In this document: one piece after another, positions 1-12,643 of the stretch | Numbering within the stretch: the first letter of the stretch is position 1 | How the letters are laid out: each line of letters starts with the position of its first letter | NCBI GenBank assembly: GCA_021776565.1 | Contig: JAJFFQ010000023.1 | Coordinates: forward strand, 30,407-94,406 | Reading direction: 5' to 3' | DNA from: Robiginitomaculum sp. | GTDB taxonomy: Bacteria; Pseudomonadota; Alphaproteobacteria; Caulobacterales; Maricaulaceae | Length of the DNA stretch: 64,000 nucleotides | The notes under the pieces: generated by a model | Databases searched by the model: none | What the model saw: only the letters and a program-made list of their open reading frames with translations | Told to the model about the DNA's origin: nothing | Made by a program: the position numbers and the translations under genes

Positions 1-794
1 TGGCCGCATTTATATCGCAAGACACCATCCAGACCAATGAAACCTCACGGGGGCTGACCTGGTTGTTACCATTATTGGAGCATTGGGCAGGAAAACGCCC
101 GGCGGTTTCACTGATTGAACTTGGGTGCAGTGCTGGTCTGGGCCTGGTTGCCGACTGTTATGGCTATCAGGTTGCACTGCAGGGTGGATTACAATGGTCG
201 CAAGGCGGCAGCCCGGATTTTGACATAAATCTGAAAGGCGGCGGCGCTGCGGCAGCGATGACTTCACTGGCGCATATGCAAGGCCTAAGCAGTGCCATAC
301 GCAGACGTATCGGCTGTGATTTACGCACTCTGGATTGCCAGAATAATACCCAAAAACACATTTTAGAGGCTTTTATCTGGGGTGATAACCTACCCAGGCT
401 TAACCGTCTTCATGCTGCCATGGCAACGCAGCAGAAAAACACTGTGGATTTTGAAGATGGCGACATGGTTGATTGTGTGAGGCGCCTCGCCGCCAGGCCA
501 TTTGCAGACACACCGATGATCTGCCTCTTTAACACCGTGGCCACATGCTATCTGGATAACGCCCATTATGCACGCCTACGTGAAACAATCAGTGCCGCTT
601 TTCATGACCAATGGGCCGATAAGGATTGCCTGTGGATCGAACTTGAAATGCCGCGCGAGGGCGAAGCCGTTCCTGATTACGCAACGGATGCCGAATGTTT
701 GATCCGTGTTCATACACGAGATCAGCACGGCGGACTAACCATTCGTTATTTTGGTGCGGCAAGTGCGCACCCGACGGAGATTATGATTTATTGA
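1..794 (+). CDS. DUF2332 family protein, 3' part only
   Basis: The frame is already open at the left edge (codons in frame from base 3) and ends at TGA 792-794, so about 263 C-terminal residues are visible. Family members are usually near 340 residues, so the N-terminus lies outside the window. The segment LIELGCSAGLGL at visible residues 37-48 resembles the glycine-rich loop of SAM-dependent methyltransferase folds. The overall pattern fits DUF2332 as I remember it. No activity is established for this family. The gene converges on the ATP synthase operon, with 11 bases between the two stops. The family call is fairly safe; the function is unknown. Confidence 0.75.
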   Translation, partial: AAFISQDTIQTNETSRGLTWLLPLLEHWAGKRPAVSLIELGCSAGLGLVADCYGYQVALQGGLQWSQGGSPDFDINLKGGGAAAAMTSLAHMQGLSSAIRRRIGCDLRTLDCQNNTQKHILEAFIWGDNLPRLNRLHAAMATQQKNTVDFEDGDMVDCVRRLAARPFADTPMICLFNTVATCYLDNAHYARLRETISAAFHDQWADKDCLWIELEMPREGEAVPDYATDAECLIRVHTRDQHGGLTIRYFGAASAHPTEIMIY

Positions 795-809
795 AATTCT
801 AATTTTCAA
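791..809. terminator. weak hairpin between converging stops
   Basis: TTGAAA (791-796) pairs with TTTCAA (804-809) across an AT-rich loop, exactly where the DUF2332 gene and atpC converge. It is short and AT-rich and has no clear T-run. It may be a bidirectional terminator, but the support is weak. Confidence 0.25.
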
Positions 810-1207
810 CCACCCAGGGCGTCATTAAGACCGCGCACATACTCAAGCCGTGCATTGGCCGTCTCACGTTTTTCGTCCGTGTCAGCATCGCGGGCATTTT
901 CTTCGGCATTGCGTAAGTCCTGCGCAATTTTACCGGCGTCCAGCTCAGCCAGATCCACGGCTTCCTCGGCCAGAATAATCAAGCCGTCGGGGGTAACATC
1001 GGCAAACCCGCCGCGCAGGAACATGCGCTGTGTCTCATTACCATTTCTGATGGTGATGGTGCCGGGGCGGATGGTGGTCATCACCGGTGCGTGGTTGGGA
1101 AGAACGCCAAAATCGCCTTCTTCACCCGGCACATCAACACCATCAACCTCGCCAGAAAAAAGCTCCTTTTCCGGAGAAACCAGTGAGAATTGTAATTTAC
1201 CAGTCAT
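806..1207 (-). CDS. atpC: F1 ATP synthase epsilon subunit
   Basis: Epsilon subunit of the central rotor stalk; it couples gamma rotation to the F0 c-ring and can inhibit ATP hydrolysis. The 133-residue product begins MTGKLQFSLVSPEKELFSG and carries the usual beta-sandwich block (VDVPGEEGDFGVLPNHAPV) followed by a helical C-terminus. Several in-frame ATGs lie upstream (to 1234). I prefer 1207 because AAGGA sits 8 bases before it and the family normally starts here. The start overlaps the end of the small cysteine gene by 11 bases. It is the last gene of the atpH-A-G-D-orf-C operon. Confidence 0.95.
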   Translation of the reverse strand: MTGKLQFSLVSPEKELFSGEVDGVDVPGEEGDFGVLPNHAPVMTTIRPGTITIRNGNETQRMFLRGGFADVTPDGLIILAEEAVDLAELDAGKIAQDLRNAEENARDADTDEKRETANARLEYVRGLNDALGG

Positions 1208-1412
1208 TGCCATCATCCTTGCGCTTTTGAGCACTCATTTTGCTCTCAAAAAGGCGGGTGGCCGCCTCGAACTTGTCGCGGCAACCGGGATTGCAAAATC
1301 CGACCGTTTGCCCACGATACAGGCTTAAACTATCGGCACTGACCGGATCACCGGACCAGGGGCACACATCATTGATGCAGTCCTCAAGTCGCAATGTCTG
1401 CTCTGCGCCCAT
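1197..1412 (-). CDS. small four-cysteine YHS/TRASH-like protein inside the atp operon
   Basis: A 71-residue protein starting 3 bases after the atpD stop and running 11 bases into atpC, so it is certainly co-transcribed. It has two cysteine pairs, C12/C17 and C40/C44, in the contexts CINDVCPWSG and GFCNPGCRDKFE. The second half (Y32 to F48) resembles the treble-clef YHS/TRASH metal-binding motif of heavy-metal proteins. From memory, similar short alphaproteobacterial proteins are often auto-annotated as glutathione S-transferase, although nothing GST-like is visible. The likely role is metal binding, but the substrate and any link to ATP synthase assembly are unknown. Confidence 0.8.
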   Translation of the reverse strand: MGAEQTLRLEDCINDVCPWSGDPVSADSLSLYRGQTVGFCNPGCRDKFEAATRLFESKMSAQKRKDDGNDW

Positions 1413-1415
1413 TAG

Positions 1416-2879
<1,464 letters not shown>

Positions 2880-2904
2880 TTATAAGAGCCTTGTTTGCAA
2901 GGCT

Positions 2905-3792
2905 CTATACGGCTTCTGCACCGGCAATAATTTCAATCAGTTCAGTGGTAATCATGCTTTGGCGTTTACGGTTGTATTGCAATGACAATTTGTCGATCAT
3001 TTCACCGGCATTGCGGGTGGAGTTATCCATGGCCGACATTTTAGCGCCCATTTCACCGGCAACATTTTCCAGCAAAGCCTGAAAGATTTGTGTGGTGAGA
3101 TTACGCGGCAGTAAAATTTTAAGAATATCTTCCTCATCCGGCTCATAATCATAGGCGGCGCCGCCAAGATCGGGCACACCAATGTCATCATCCAGCCCAT
3201 CCTTGGCCGGGATCAGCGTTTGAGCGGTTGGAATTTGTGAAATGACTGATTTGAACCGTGAAAACACCAAAGTGCAAACATCAAATTCCCCGGCTTCAAA
3301 AAGCTCAAGAATTCTTGCAGCAATCTTGGCAGCAATGGTGCTGTCTATATTTTTATGTTCACGCAGCGAAATGATGTCGATAATCTGATCGGGATAAACA
3401 CGTTTGATCTGGTCGGCGGCTTTTACCCCGACGCACAGGATTTTGACGGTTTTGCCATCTTTTATCAAACCAGATGCTTCGGCGCGGGCATGGCGGGCAA
3501 TCTGGCTGTTAAAGCCGCCGCAAAGGCCGCGATCTGCACTGGCCACCACCAAAAGGTGCGTGTCGGCCTTGCCGGTGCCGACCAGTAATTCCGGGGCGCC
3601 GGGACGACCGTCCATGGCAGACGATAAATTACCCACAACTGCGCTCATACGGGCCGCATACGGGCGGGCGGCCTCAACCGCCTCTTGTGCCCGACGCAAT
3701 TTGGCCGCGGCCACCATCTGCATGGCCTTGGTGATTTTCTGAATGGATTTCACGCTATCGATGCGATCGCGAAATTCCTTCAAACTCGCCAT
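2905..3792 (-). CDS. atpG: F1 ATP synthase gamma subunit
   Basis: Central rotor shaft of F1. The 295-residue product has the conserved N-terminal coiled-coil start [24 protein letters not shown] (read at the 5' end) and the C-terminal block with [15 protein letters not shown] and [16 protein letters not shown], which are diagnostic for the family. It lies 23 bases downstream of atpA and 37 upstream of atpD in the standard order. No anomalies were seen. Confidence 0.97.
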   Translation of the reverse strand: MASLKEFRDRIDSVKSIQKITKAMQMVAAAKLRRAQEAVEAARPYAARMSAVVGNLSSAMDGRPGAPELLVGTGKADTHLLVVASADRGLCGGFNSQIARHARAEASGLIKDGKTVKILCVGVKAADQIKRVYPDQIIDIISLREHKNIDSTIAAKIAARILELFEAGEFDVCTLVFSRFKSVISQIPTAQTLIPAKDGLDDDIGVPDLGGAAYDYEPDEEDILKILLPRNLTTQIFQALLENVAGEMGAKMSAMDNSTRNAGEMIDKLSLQYNRKRQSMITTELIEIIAGAEAV

Positions 3793-3815
3793 AGGACTAA
3801 TCCTTTATGCCACAC

Positions 3816-5908
<2,093 letters not shown>

Positions 5909-6200
5909 TCTATTCCATCCGTTGCCAAAATGACTGCCGTCATTTTACGGCATGTCAACACATTGATTTTGCTTTGGTTTGTGCGAGTTATTGAATGAAG
6001 AATTTTTGCAAACCCTCACAGCCCGGCGGGGGCATAGCACGCTCTAATGGGGGGGGCAAGATGGCGACGGCAGCATGGCCAGTTTCTTGCTCTTGTTGGC
6101 GCTCTTGCCCCTTATAAACCCGGTAAAAAACGCTGCTCCACCTAATATTAACATCTTTGTGTCAAGTTTCTTGCCTAACGGGGTAAAAGAGCAAGAATAA
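5909..6200. other. divergent intergenic region atpH / hybrid kinase
   Basis: This 292-base region separates the atp operon from the kinase gene. It holds the candidate atp promoter and paired hairpins listed separately, a G-run near 6048, and an AT-rich stretch near 6140-6200 just before the kinase start. I see no small gene in it. Confidence 0.6.
5927..5958 (-). promoter_or_regulatory. candidate atp operon promoter with two overlapping inverted repeats
   Basis: On the minus strand a perfect -35 hexamer TTGACA (5958-5953) is followed 17 bases later by a poor -10 (AGTCAT). The spacer contains two mutually exclusive perfect inverted repeats: TGCCGT/ACGGCA (5935-5952, 6-base loop) and AAAATGAC/GTCATTTT (5927-5946, 4-base loop). 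They could be an operator or alternative RNA hairpins in the leader. The transcription start has not been mapped. Confidence 0.45.
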
Positions 6201-8147
6201 ATGTCTCCTATACGCATCACGGAACTGGCCGTTTTTCGCTCGCGCACTGCGCTTGTGGTGCTTGCTATAACCCTGACCATCGCCATGGTTGTCGGCCTGG
6301 GTCTGACGGTACGCAGAGCCACCACCAGTATTACCGATGCTTCACAGACCAGCGCCAAGCTGGCCCAAATTCACGGTGATCTGGTTTCTATCAACCGCGA
6401 ACGTGGCTTTGTTATTCGCGCCGCCAAGGAAAGCGGTGACCGGCGCTGGGAAAGCCGCTACCGCTCGCTTGGGGCACAACTGGATAAACGCCTTCATGAT
6501 GCCAGCGTGCTGGCGGTAAGCCCTGCGGTCAAGGCAGCAGCAGCGCGGGCCAGTCAAGCCCGCCAGCGTGCGGCACCGGCAGAGGCCCGTGCCTTCACCC
6601 AGATACGCAAGGGCAATGCAGTAAAGGCCAGCCAAATCATTAGTGATCCGCATTATGTTGCCGATGCGGATGCGTACAACATGGCTGTGGACAAGCTGCT
6701 CACCGCCACATGGGATCATGTCGAACATCAACGTGTAGCGGCGCAAGGCACTATACGTTTTGCTCTCATGTGTGCGGTTCTGGTGCTTATTGTTCTTAGC
6801 ATTATCTGGTATGCAATTTTGCGGGATGCACAAAAGCGCGGTGCTGCACTGGCCGTGGCGCAGGCTGAACTGCTGGCTTATCGCGACAAGCTGGAGCAGC
6901 GCGTGCGCGAACGCACTCAGGCCCTGAAAAAGGCGCGGGACAAGTCAGAAAGCGCCAGTAAGGCAAAGTCCGAGTTTCTGGCGGTTATGAGCCATGAAAT
7001 ACGCACCCCCTTGAACGGTATACTGGGCATGACCACAGCCTTGATAGAGACCAAGGTTTCAGACGATCAACGCTCCATGCTGAATGTCGTTGAGCAATCA
7101 GGGGCGTCACTGCTCACCATACTCAATGACGTGCTGGATATGTCAAAGATTGAGGCCGGTGAATTTACCCTTAACAAGGCGGACTTTACCTTTGACGAAA
7201 TTTCACACTCATCACTGGAAATGTTTGGTAATGCGGCGCGATCCAAAAACCTTACCTTTGACGTTCACTCTACTATCAGCCCCGACACACGTTTTACCGG
7301 CGATGCCGCCCGTATCAGGCAAGTTTTGAATAACCTCCTGTCCAATGCGGTAAAATTTACCAATGAAGGCGGTATAGACGTTAAATTATCAGAAGAAACC
7401 GATAAGCAGGGTGCTACCCATCTGTGCATTGCCGTACATGATACTGGCCCCGGTATTCCAGAGAAATCGCAACACAGTGTTTTTGACCGGTTTACTCAAG
7501 TCGATTCATCCTTAAGCCGCGCTCATGAAGGCACCGGGCTTGGTCTGGCCATCTGCAAGGAACTGGTTTGTTCCATGGGCGGTGAAATTGATCTCAAGAG
7601 CGAGCCGGGCAAAGGGTCATGCTTTCGGTTTTTTGTCACTGTCAAAAAATGCGAAACTCTGGAAATTGAAAAAAGTCAGCCAAAAGCCAGATCCAGGAAT
7701 GACAAGCCTGTGAAAAAAGCCAAACGCGCGCTTCGTATTCTGGTCGCCGAGGATAATCCAACCAACCGCATGGTCATCAAATCCATCCTTAGCCATGCCA
7801 AGGCTGATGTTACCTTTGTTGAAGATGGCTGTGAAGCGGTGAAAACCTGGCAATCGCAACCCTTTGATCTGGTGTTGATGGACATTCAGATGCCCCAAAT
7901 GAACGGCGTTGAGGCCACTCAAGCCATCCGCAAAATCGAAAACGATGAGGCCATGCCCCATATTCCTATCGTAGCAGTGACCGCTAACGCCATGCCGCAT
8001 CAACGAAAAGAATATCTGGCCGCCGGCATGGACGACCATGTGGCCAAGCCCATCGAACCACAGCGTCTTTTTTCGGCCATGAAAAGCGCCATCAACAAGC
8101 ATAAAGCTGCCAACGATGAGGCCCAGCCAAAGGCTGTAAACGGGTAA
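6201..8147 (+). CDS. membrane hybrid sensor histidine kinase with receiver domain
   Basis: A 648-residue hybrid kinase. Order of parts: membrane helix (about 17-37); a periplasmic helical sensor of about 145 residues, resembling a four-helix-bundle or CHASE3-type domain; a second helix (184-206); a coiled coil; a HisKA domain with SHEIRTPLNG and phospho-acceptor H265; a HATPase domain (NLLSNAVKF, DTGPGIP, GTGLGLAI); and a C-terminal receiver with D561 in VLMDIQMPQMNG. No Hpt domain or separate response regulator is adjacent, so its phosphorelay partners lie elsewhere. The ligand is unknown. The stop is 3 bases from the end of the converging priA. Confidence 0.93.
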   Translation: MSPIRITELAVFRSRTALVVLAITLTIAMVVGLGLTVRRATTSITDASQTSAKLAQIHGDLVSINRERGFVIRAAKESGDRRWESRYRSLGAQLDKRLHDASVLAVSPAVKAAAARASQARQRAAPAEARAFTQIRKGNAVKASQIISDPHYVADADAYNMAVDKLLTATWDHVEHQRVAAQGTIRFALMCAVLVLIVLSIIWYAILRDAQKRGAALAVAQAELLAYRDKLEQRVRERTQALKKARDKSESASKAKSEFLAVMSHEIRTPLNGILGMTTALIETKVSDDQRSMLNVVEQSGASLLTILNDVLDMSKIEAGEFTLNKADFTFDEISHSSLEMFGNAARSKNLTFDVHSTISPDTRFTGDAARIRQVLNNLLSNAVKFTNEGGIDVKLSEETDKQGATHLCIAVHDTGPGIPEKSQHSVFDRFTQVDSSLSRAHEGTGLGLAICKELVCSMGGEIDLKSEPGKGSCFRFFVTVKKCETLEIEKSQPKARSRNDKPVKKAKRALRILVAEDNPTNRMVIKSILSHAKADVTFVEDGCEAVKTWQSQPFDLVLMDIQMPQMNGVEATQAIRKIENDEAMPHIPIVAVTANAMPHQRKEYLAAGMDDHVAKPIEPQRLFSAMKSAINKHKAANDEAQPKAVNG

Positions 8148-8150
8148 GTT

Positions 8151-10334
8151 TTACAAAAAGGAATACGGGTCAATATCGACCTTAAGGCGTACATTGCGGT
8201 CAAGCTTCACGCGTTTGCGCCAGGATTGAACAAGGGCAGAGACATCCACCTTGCGCGCCGCGCGCACCAGCAATCTGCGCCGCCAGCGCCCGCGAACACG
8301 ATTTAGTGGCGGCTCGCTCGGCCCCCATATATCCACATCCTCTACCAAAGGGGCGACGGCTACAAAAGCGCGCGCGGCATTGATGACCTCTTGCTCATTT
8401 GGTGCTGAAAAAATCAAGGCAGCCAGACGGCCATAGGGCGGAAAGCCCATATCTTCACGCAAACCCAGCTCTGCTGCAATAAATGTTTCCCGATCCCCCG
8501 AGCACAAGGCCAATATGGCCTCATGGTCGGGTTGATGGGTTTGCAAAATGGCCCGGCCCGGATGCGCGGCCCGACCTGCCCGGCCTGCCACCTGCACCAG
8601 GGTCTGGTATGTGCGCTCGCCAGCGCGCAGATCAGCACCGTGCAAACCCATATCGGCATCAACAACACCCACGAGGGTCAGGCGTGGAAAGTTATGCCCC
8701 TTGGCAGCCATTTGGGTGCCGATGAGAATATCAATATCGCCGCGCTCCATACGGGCAATCAAATCGCGCACATCGGCCGCACTGTTCGCAGTATCAGAGG
8801 AAAACACTTCAGCGCGGGCGTTAGAAAAGCGCGCTTGCACCTCCTCCAGCAATCGCTCAACCCCCGGGCCAACGGGGTGCAGCGAGCCTTCTGCGCCGCA
8901 CGCAGGACAGGCCGCAGGTTTGGGCATGGAATACCCGGTCAAATGGCAAACAAGGCGACCACTATAGCGGTGCTCAACAAGGTAGGTGGCGCTGTCGGGC
9001 GCTTGCATACGCATCCCGCAGTTTCGACAAATGGTCAGGGGTGCATAACCGCGCCTGTTCAAAAACAACAGGCATTGCTCGTCCCGCTCTATGGTGCGCG
9101 TCATGGCTTCAAGCAAAGGAGCGGACAGCCAGCATCCGGCCTCTGGCGGGTGTTCTCTTAAATCCACCGTTGATATGGGCGGCAGCACCGCTGTTCCGGG
9201 TCGGGCTGATAATCGTACATGAGCATAACGCCCGGAGCGCGCATTGACCAGACTTTCCAGCGATGGCGTTGCCGAGGCCAGAATGACCGCAGCATCGGCA
9301 AATCTGGCCCGGGCCACGGCCATATCACGGGCATGATACGATACGCCTTCTTCCTGTTTGAAAGAGGTATCGTGTTCTTCATCAACAATAATCAGGCGCA
9401 AATTGGCAAAGGGTAAAAACAAGGCCGAACGGGCACCGACAATAATGCGGGCGCGACCATGAGCGACTTCACGCCAGACCCGGCGACGTTGCACGGTTGA
9501 GCGTTCAGAATGCCACTCGGCGGGCGGTGCACCAAAGCGTTGCTCAAAGCGTGCCAGCACATCCTGTGTCAGGGCAATTTCGGGCAAAAGCACCAGTATT
9601 TGTGCATTCTGGTTACGGGCCAGCACATCGGCAATCGCTTCAAAATAAACTTCGGTTTTGCCAGATCCGGTAACTCCGTCCAGCAGTGCTGGTGCAAAAC
9701 TGTCGCGTCGGGTTAATGTCAACATGGCAGCACCAGCAGCACTTTGCGATGGCGTTAGCGTCACCCCCTTGCCCGCAGAGTCTGGTGGATCAAAAGGATA
9801 ATCTGTGGGACGGTCTATCATGGTAAGACCACCCGCATCCGCCAGGGCCTTGACCACACCAGGCGAAACGCTGGCCCGGCGTGCCAGTTCTGCTGCGCTA
9901 AAGTGACCATCACCAGCGACGGCCAGAATTTTCTCCCGTGCCGGGGTCATTTTGTCCGGCCTTTGCGGTGCTGGTATATAAACACGTTGCACCGGGGCTG
10001 GGCGCCGCGCATCAGGGCTGCAGAGCACCATGCGCAACACAACGCCCTGTAAATGACAGGTATAACGCGCAACAAAGTCAACAAACGCAAGGCAGGATGC
10101 TGGCAAAGGCGGAACATCCAGCACCGTCTCAATGATTTTCAGGGTGCGCGTTTTGTCCTTTTCTTTGGCCTCACGGATAGTCCAGACAATGCCGTGTACC
10201 AGTTTTTTCCCCAATGGAGCCAACACATAACTGCCCTCAACAAGGGGCATATCTACGGGAATTTCATAGTCAAACGGTTCGGGAATGGCCATAGGGAACA
10301 AAACCGATGCCAAATACCTTGATCCAGCACTCAT
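8151..10334 (-). CDS. priA: primosomal protein N' (replication restart helicase)
   Basis: PriA reloads the replisome at collapsed forks; 727 residues. The N-terminal DNA-binding part is followed by Walker A GVTGSGKT (about residues 220-227), the DEEH box (about 317-320, IVDEEHDTSFKQ), the helicase C block and the cysteine-rich insertion. Zinc site 1 cysteines are intact (C436, C439, C476, C479). Three of the four ligands of the second site are replaced: A445, S448 and T466, with only C463 left. Residue numbers coincide with the E. coli protein. The reading frame is otherwise complete, so this is divergence and not decay. Confidence 0.95.
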   Translation of the reverse strand: MSAGSRYLASVLFPMAIPEPFDYEIPVDMPLVEGSYVLAPLGKKLVHGIVWTIREAKEKDKTRTLKIIETVLDVPPLPASCLAFVDFVARYTCHLQGVVLRMVLCSPDARRPAPVQRVYIPAPQRPDKMTPAREKILAVAGDGHFSAAELARRASVSPGVVKALADAGGLTMIDRPTDYPFDPPDSAGKGVTLTPSQSAAGAAMLTLTRRDSFAPALLDGVTGSGKTEVYFEAIADVLARNQNAQILVLLPEIALTQDVLARFEQRFGAPPAEWHSERSTVQRRRVWREVAHGRARIIVGARSALFLPFANLRLIIVDEEHDTSFKQEEGVSYHARDMAVARARFADAAVILASATPSLESLVNARSGRYAHVRLSARPGTAVLPPISTVDLREHPPEAGCWLSAPLLEAMTRTIERDEQCLLFLNRRGYAPLTICRNCGMRMQAPDSATYLVEHRYSGRLVCHLTGYSMPKPAACPACGAEGSLHPVGPGVERLLEEVQARFSNARAEVFSSDTANSAADVRDLIARMERGDIDILIGTQMAAKGHNFPRLTLVGVVDADMGLHGADLRAGERTYQTLVQVAGRAGRAAHPGRAILQTHQPDHEAILALCSGDRETFIAAELGLREDMGFPPYGRLAALIFSAPNEQEVINAARAFVAVAPLVEDVDIWGPSEPPLNRVRGRWRRRLLVRAARKVDVSALVQSWRKRVKLDRNVRLKVDIDPYSFL

Positions 10335-10422
10335 TGGTACCCCCCCATCTGGCAGGGGCGCATTGTGCAGGTTAGACTAAGCGAATCACTATTCATGTGA
10401 GACAATATAGAGGGCATTTTCC

Positions 10423-11082
10423 ATGCAGTTTTTTCTTGATACCGCCGATGTGGACGAGATCCGTGAACTTGTTGCGACCGGATTGATAGACGGCGTGACC
10501 ACCAATCCGTCACTGATCGCCAAGTCCGGGCGCGATCTGGTGCAAACCATAAAGGAAATCTGCACCCTGACTACCGGCCCGGTCAGCGCCGAAGTAACCG
10601 CCAGTGATGCTGCAGGAATGGTCGCCGAAGGTGAATTTTTACGCAACATTGCCGATAATGTCTGTGTGAAAGTTCCTCTGACCTGGGAGGGATTGAAAGC
10701 CACCCATGAGTTGAGCAGCAAGGGCCACCCGGTCAATGTCACCCTGTGCTTTAGTGCCAATCAGGCGCTGTTGGCGGCCAAGGCCGGGGCCACATATATA
10801 TCGCCCTTTATTGGTCGCATTGATGATACCGGTGCCAATGGCATGGAACTGATCGGCGAAATTCGCAGCATTTATGACAATTACCCTGAACTGGACACAC
10901 AAATTCTGGCCGCCTCCATCCGTAGTGTGCTGCATGTCAAGGAATCGGCGCTTTTAGGCGCTGATGTAGCCACCATTCCCGCCAAAGTGCTAAAAGCACT
11001 GGTGCAACATCCGTTGACCGACAAAGGCCTGGCCGCGTTTATGGCTGACTGGGCAAGCACAGGCCAGAGCATATTAAAATGA
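10423..11082 (+). CDS. fsa: transaldolase-like fructose-6-phosphate aldolase (FSA/TalC family)
   Basis: A 219-residue member of the small transaldolase subfamily. It starts [15 protein letters not shown], the standard beginning, and carries [12 protein letters not shown] and the Schiff-base lysine in [10 protein letters not shown], with [10 protein letters not shown] further on. Small members act either as transaldolase or as fructose-6-phosphate aldolase; sequence alone does not separate these safely. It begins an operon with DUF484 and xerC (4-base ATGA overlap with the next gene). It is divergent from priA, with 88 bases between starts. Confidence 0.92.
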   Translation: MQFFLDTADVDEIRELVATGLIDGVTTNPSLIAKSGRDLVQTIKEICTLTTGPVSAEVTASDAAGMVAEGEFLRNIADNVCVKVPLTWEGLKATHELSSKGHPVNVTLCFSANQALLAAKAGATYISPFIGRIDDTGANGMELIGEIRSIYDNYPELDTQILAASIRSVLHVKESALLGADVATIPAKVLKALVQHPLTDKGLAAFMADWASTGQSILK

Positions 11083-11642
11083 GCGATAATTCAGGGGCCG
11101 CCATTATCAACTTTGCCCCGGCTGCAAAATTACAGCTGGAAGGCAAGGTGCGACGCCTGACCATGGAACGTGACGCGCTGATACAAACCATGCGTACCAA
11201 CCATGCCAGCACCGCGCAAATTCATGGTGCTGCTCTGGCACTGGTCGATGCCCGCGATCTGAACATGCTGGATCAACGTCTGGCCGGTCATGTGCGTCGC
11301 TCTCTTGGTGCCGATGTCTTGCGGGTGCTGGTGGAGGGCTTGCAACCGCCGCCGGATACCAAGGCCATACTGGGCGCCCCCAAGGGGCTGGTGGTGCGCG
11401 TTATGGGTAGCCATGCGGAACGCCTGGGGCCGTGCCAGCAACACGCCCGGGATATTTTTGGTCAGAAAAGCGACGCTCTGGCGTCCGAGTTGCTTTTGCG
11501 GCTTAGTGTGCATGGTCGTGAAGGCATGTTTGCACTGGGCAGTCGTGATCGGCTGACCTTCAAACCGGATCAGGGCACCGATCTGGCAGCCTTTCTTGCC
11601 CGCGTTGTTGAGCGGCTGGTGGCGGCATGGGCACCGGTCTGA
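11079..11642 (+). CDS. DUF484 family protein
   Basis: A 187-residue protein with an N-terminal coiled-coil stretch ([19 protein letters not shown]) and a GAF-like remainder typical of DUF484. In many proteobacteria DUF484 sits directly before xerC, as here: it overlaps fsa by 4 bases and xerC by 16. The biochemical role is unknown. The position suggests a link with chromosome dimer resolution, or simply conserved co-transcription. Confidence 0.85.
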   Translation: MSDNSGAAIINFAPAAKLQLEGKVRRLTMERDALIQTMRTNHASTAQIHGAALALVDARDLNMLDQRLAGHVRRSLGADVLRVLVEGLQPPPDTKAILGAPKGLVVRVMGSHAERLGPCQQHARDIFGQKSDALASELLLRLSVHGREGMFALGSRDRLTFKPDQGTDLAAFLARVVERLVAAWAPV

Positions 11643-12574
11643 AAACCCCTGCCCATGAGGCACTGGTCATTTTTATCGAGCATTTGCGCGCTGAACGACG
11701 CCTGAGTCAAAATACATTATCTGCCTATGAGCGTGACCTGGACGCCTTTTTTGCGCATTTGCGCGATTACCGGGGCGAAAGGGTTGACCTGTTCCTGCTG
11801 AAAAATCTAAGCGCCCAGGAATTTCGCAGCTATCTGGCCGCGCGGCGCCGGGGTGATACACCGCTCTGCTCACGTTCACTGGCCCGGGCGCTCTCCTCCA
11901 TTCGCAGTTTTTACCACTATGCAGAGCGGCGTTGGGACATCAAAAACGATCAGCTTTCGCTGATCGAAGGACCAAAGCTGGCCCGTACCACCCCAAGGCC
12001 ATTGTCCACACAAGCGGCAAGGGAGGTGCTGAGCGAAAGCGCCAGACCCGCTGCGGGGGTTGCGCCATGGATTGTGGCCCGGGATAGCGCCCTGCTGACC
12101 CTTCTTTACGGGGCCGGACTTCGCATTGCCGAGGCGCTGGCGCTCACCGGTGCCGAATTACCATTGGGCGAGGTTTTGCGCATTATTGGCAAAGGTAATA
12201 AAACCCGCCTTGTTCCCTTATTGCCCGCAGCAAGAGAGGCCGTTGAAGTTTATGTGCAAACCTGCCCATTTCCAATGACCCCCGACGGGGCAATTTTTCG
12301 AGGCGCGCGCGGCGGGGCCATGGGGGCACGAGCCGCACAAAAACTGATGCAATCCATACGCGCAAAATTGGGTTTGCCAGCCAGTGCAACACCCCATGCC
12401 CTGCGCCATTCATTTGCCACACATTTGCTGGCAGGCGGTGGGGATTTGCGCGCGTTACAAGAACTTCTTGGTCATGAGAGCCTGTCCTCAACACAGATTT
12501 ATGCAGATGTGGATGCAGCATCGCTTTTGCGCATTTATGACAAAGCGCACCCCAAAGGAAACCGGCCCCGATAA
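11627..12574 (+). CDS. xerC: tyrosine recombinase XerC
   Basis: Site-specific recombinase that resolves chromosome dimers at dif together with XerD. The 315-residue product has the SAM-like N-terminal domain (LSQNTLSAYERDLDAF) and a full catalytic set: R166 (GAGLRIAEAL), K189 (GKGNKTRLV), H257 and R260 (HALRHSFATHL), H283 (LGHESLSS) and nucleophile Y292 (TQIYADVD). The start at 11627 overlaps DUF484 by 16 bases. The DUF484 context argues for XerC and against a phage integrase. Confidence 0.95.
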   Translation: MGTGLKTPAHEALVIFIEHLRAERRLSQNTLSAYERDLDAFFAHLRDYRGERVDLFLLKNLSAQEFRSYLAARRRGDTPLCSRSLARALSSIRSFYHYAERRWDIKNDQLSLIEGPKLARTTPRPLSTQAAREVLSESARPAAGVAPWIVARDSALLTLLYGAGLRIAEALALTGAELPLGEVLRIIGKGNKTRLVPLLPAAREAVEVYVQTCPFPMTPDGAIFRGARGGAMGARAAQKLMQSIRAKLGLPASATPHALRHSFATHLLAGGGDLRALQELLGHESLSSTQIYADVDAASLLRIYDKAHPKGNRPR

Positions 12575-12624
12575 AACTGAAGTTTGTGCTATTGTTCATG
12601 CGTCTAAAGTGGTATTTTAACAAG

Positions 12625-12637
12625 CTGTATAATACAG
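12625..12637 (+). promoter_or_regulatory. TATAAT -10 box inside a perfect palindrome, upstream of luxR-type gene
   Basis: TATAAT at 12628-12633 lies inside the 13-base perfect inverted repeat CTGTAT-A-ATACAG, 7 bases before the regulator ATG. The -35 region is weak. A palindrome of CTGT/ACAG type over a -10 box would suit negative autoregulation, but the spacing is shorter than in a classical lux box. The closeness to the ATG implies a leaderless or very short leader transcript, or that this is not the real -10. Confidence 0.4.
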
Positions 12638-12643
12638 GGCGAA

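Noticed and set aside
855..1328. 157-codon plus-strand frame opposite atpC and the small cysteine gene
   Set aside because: Serine-rich shadow of conserved genes on the other strand; no start signal.
11627..12574. Phage or island integrase
   Set aside because: DUF484 context and length fit chromosomal XerC; no attachment site or tRNA nearby.
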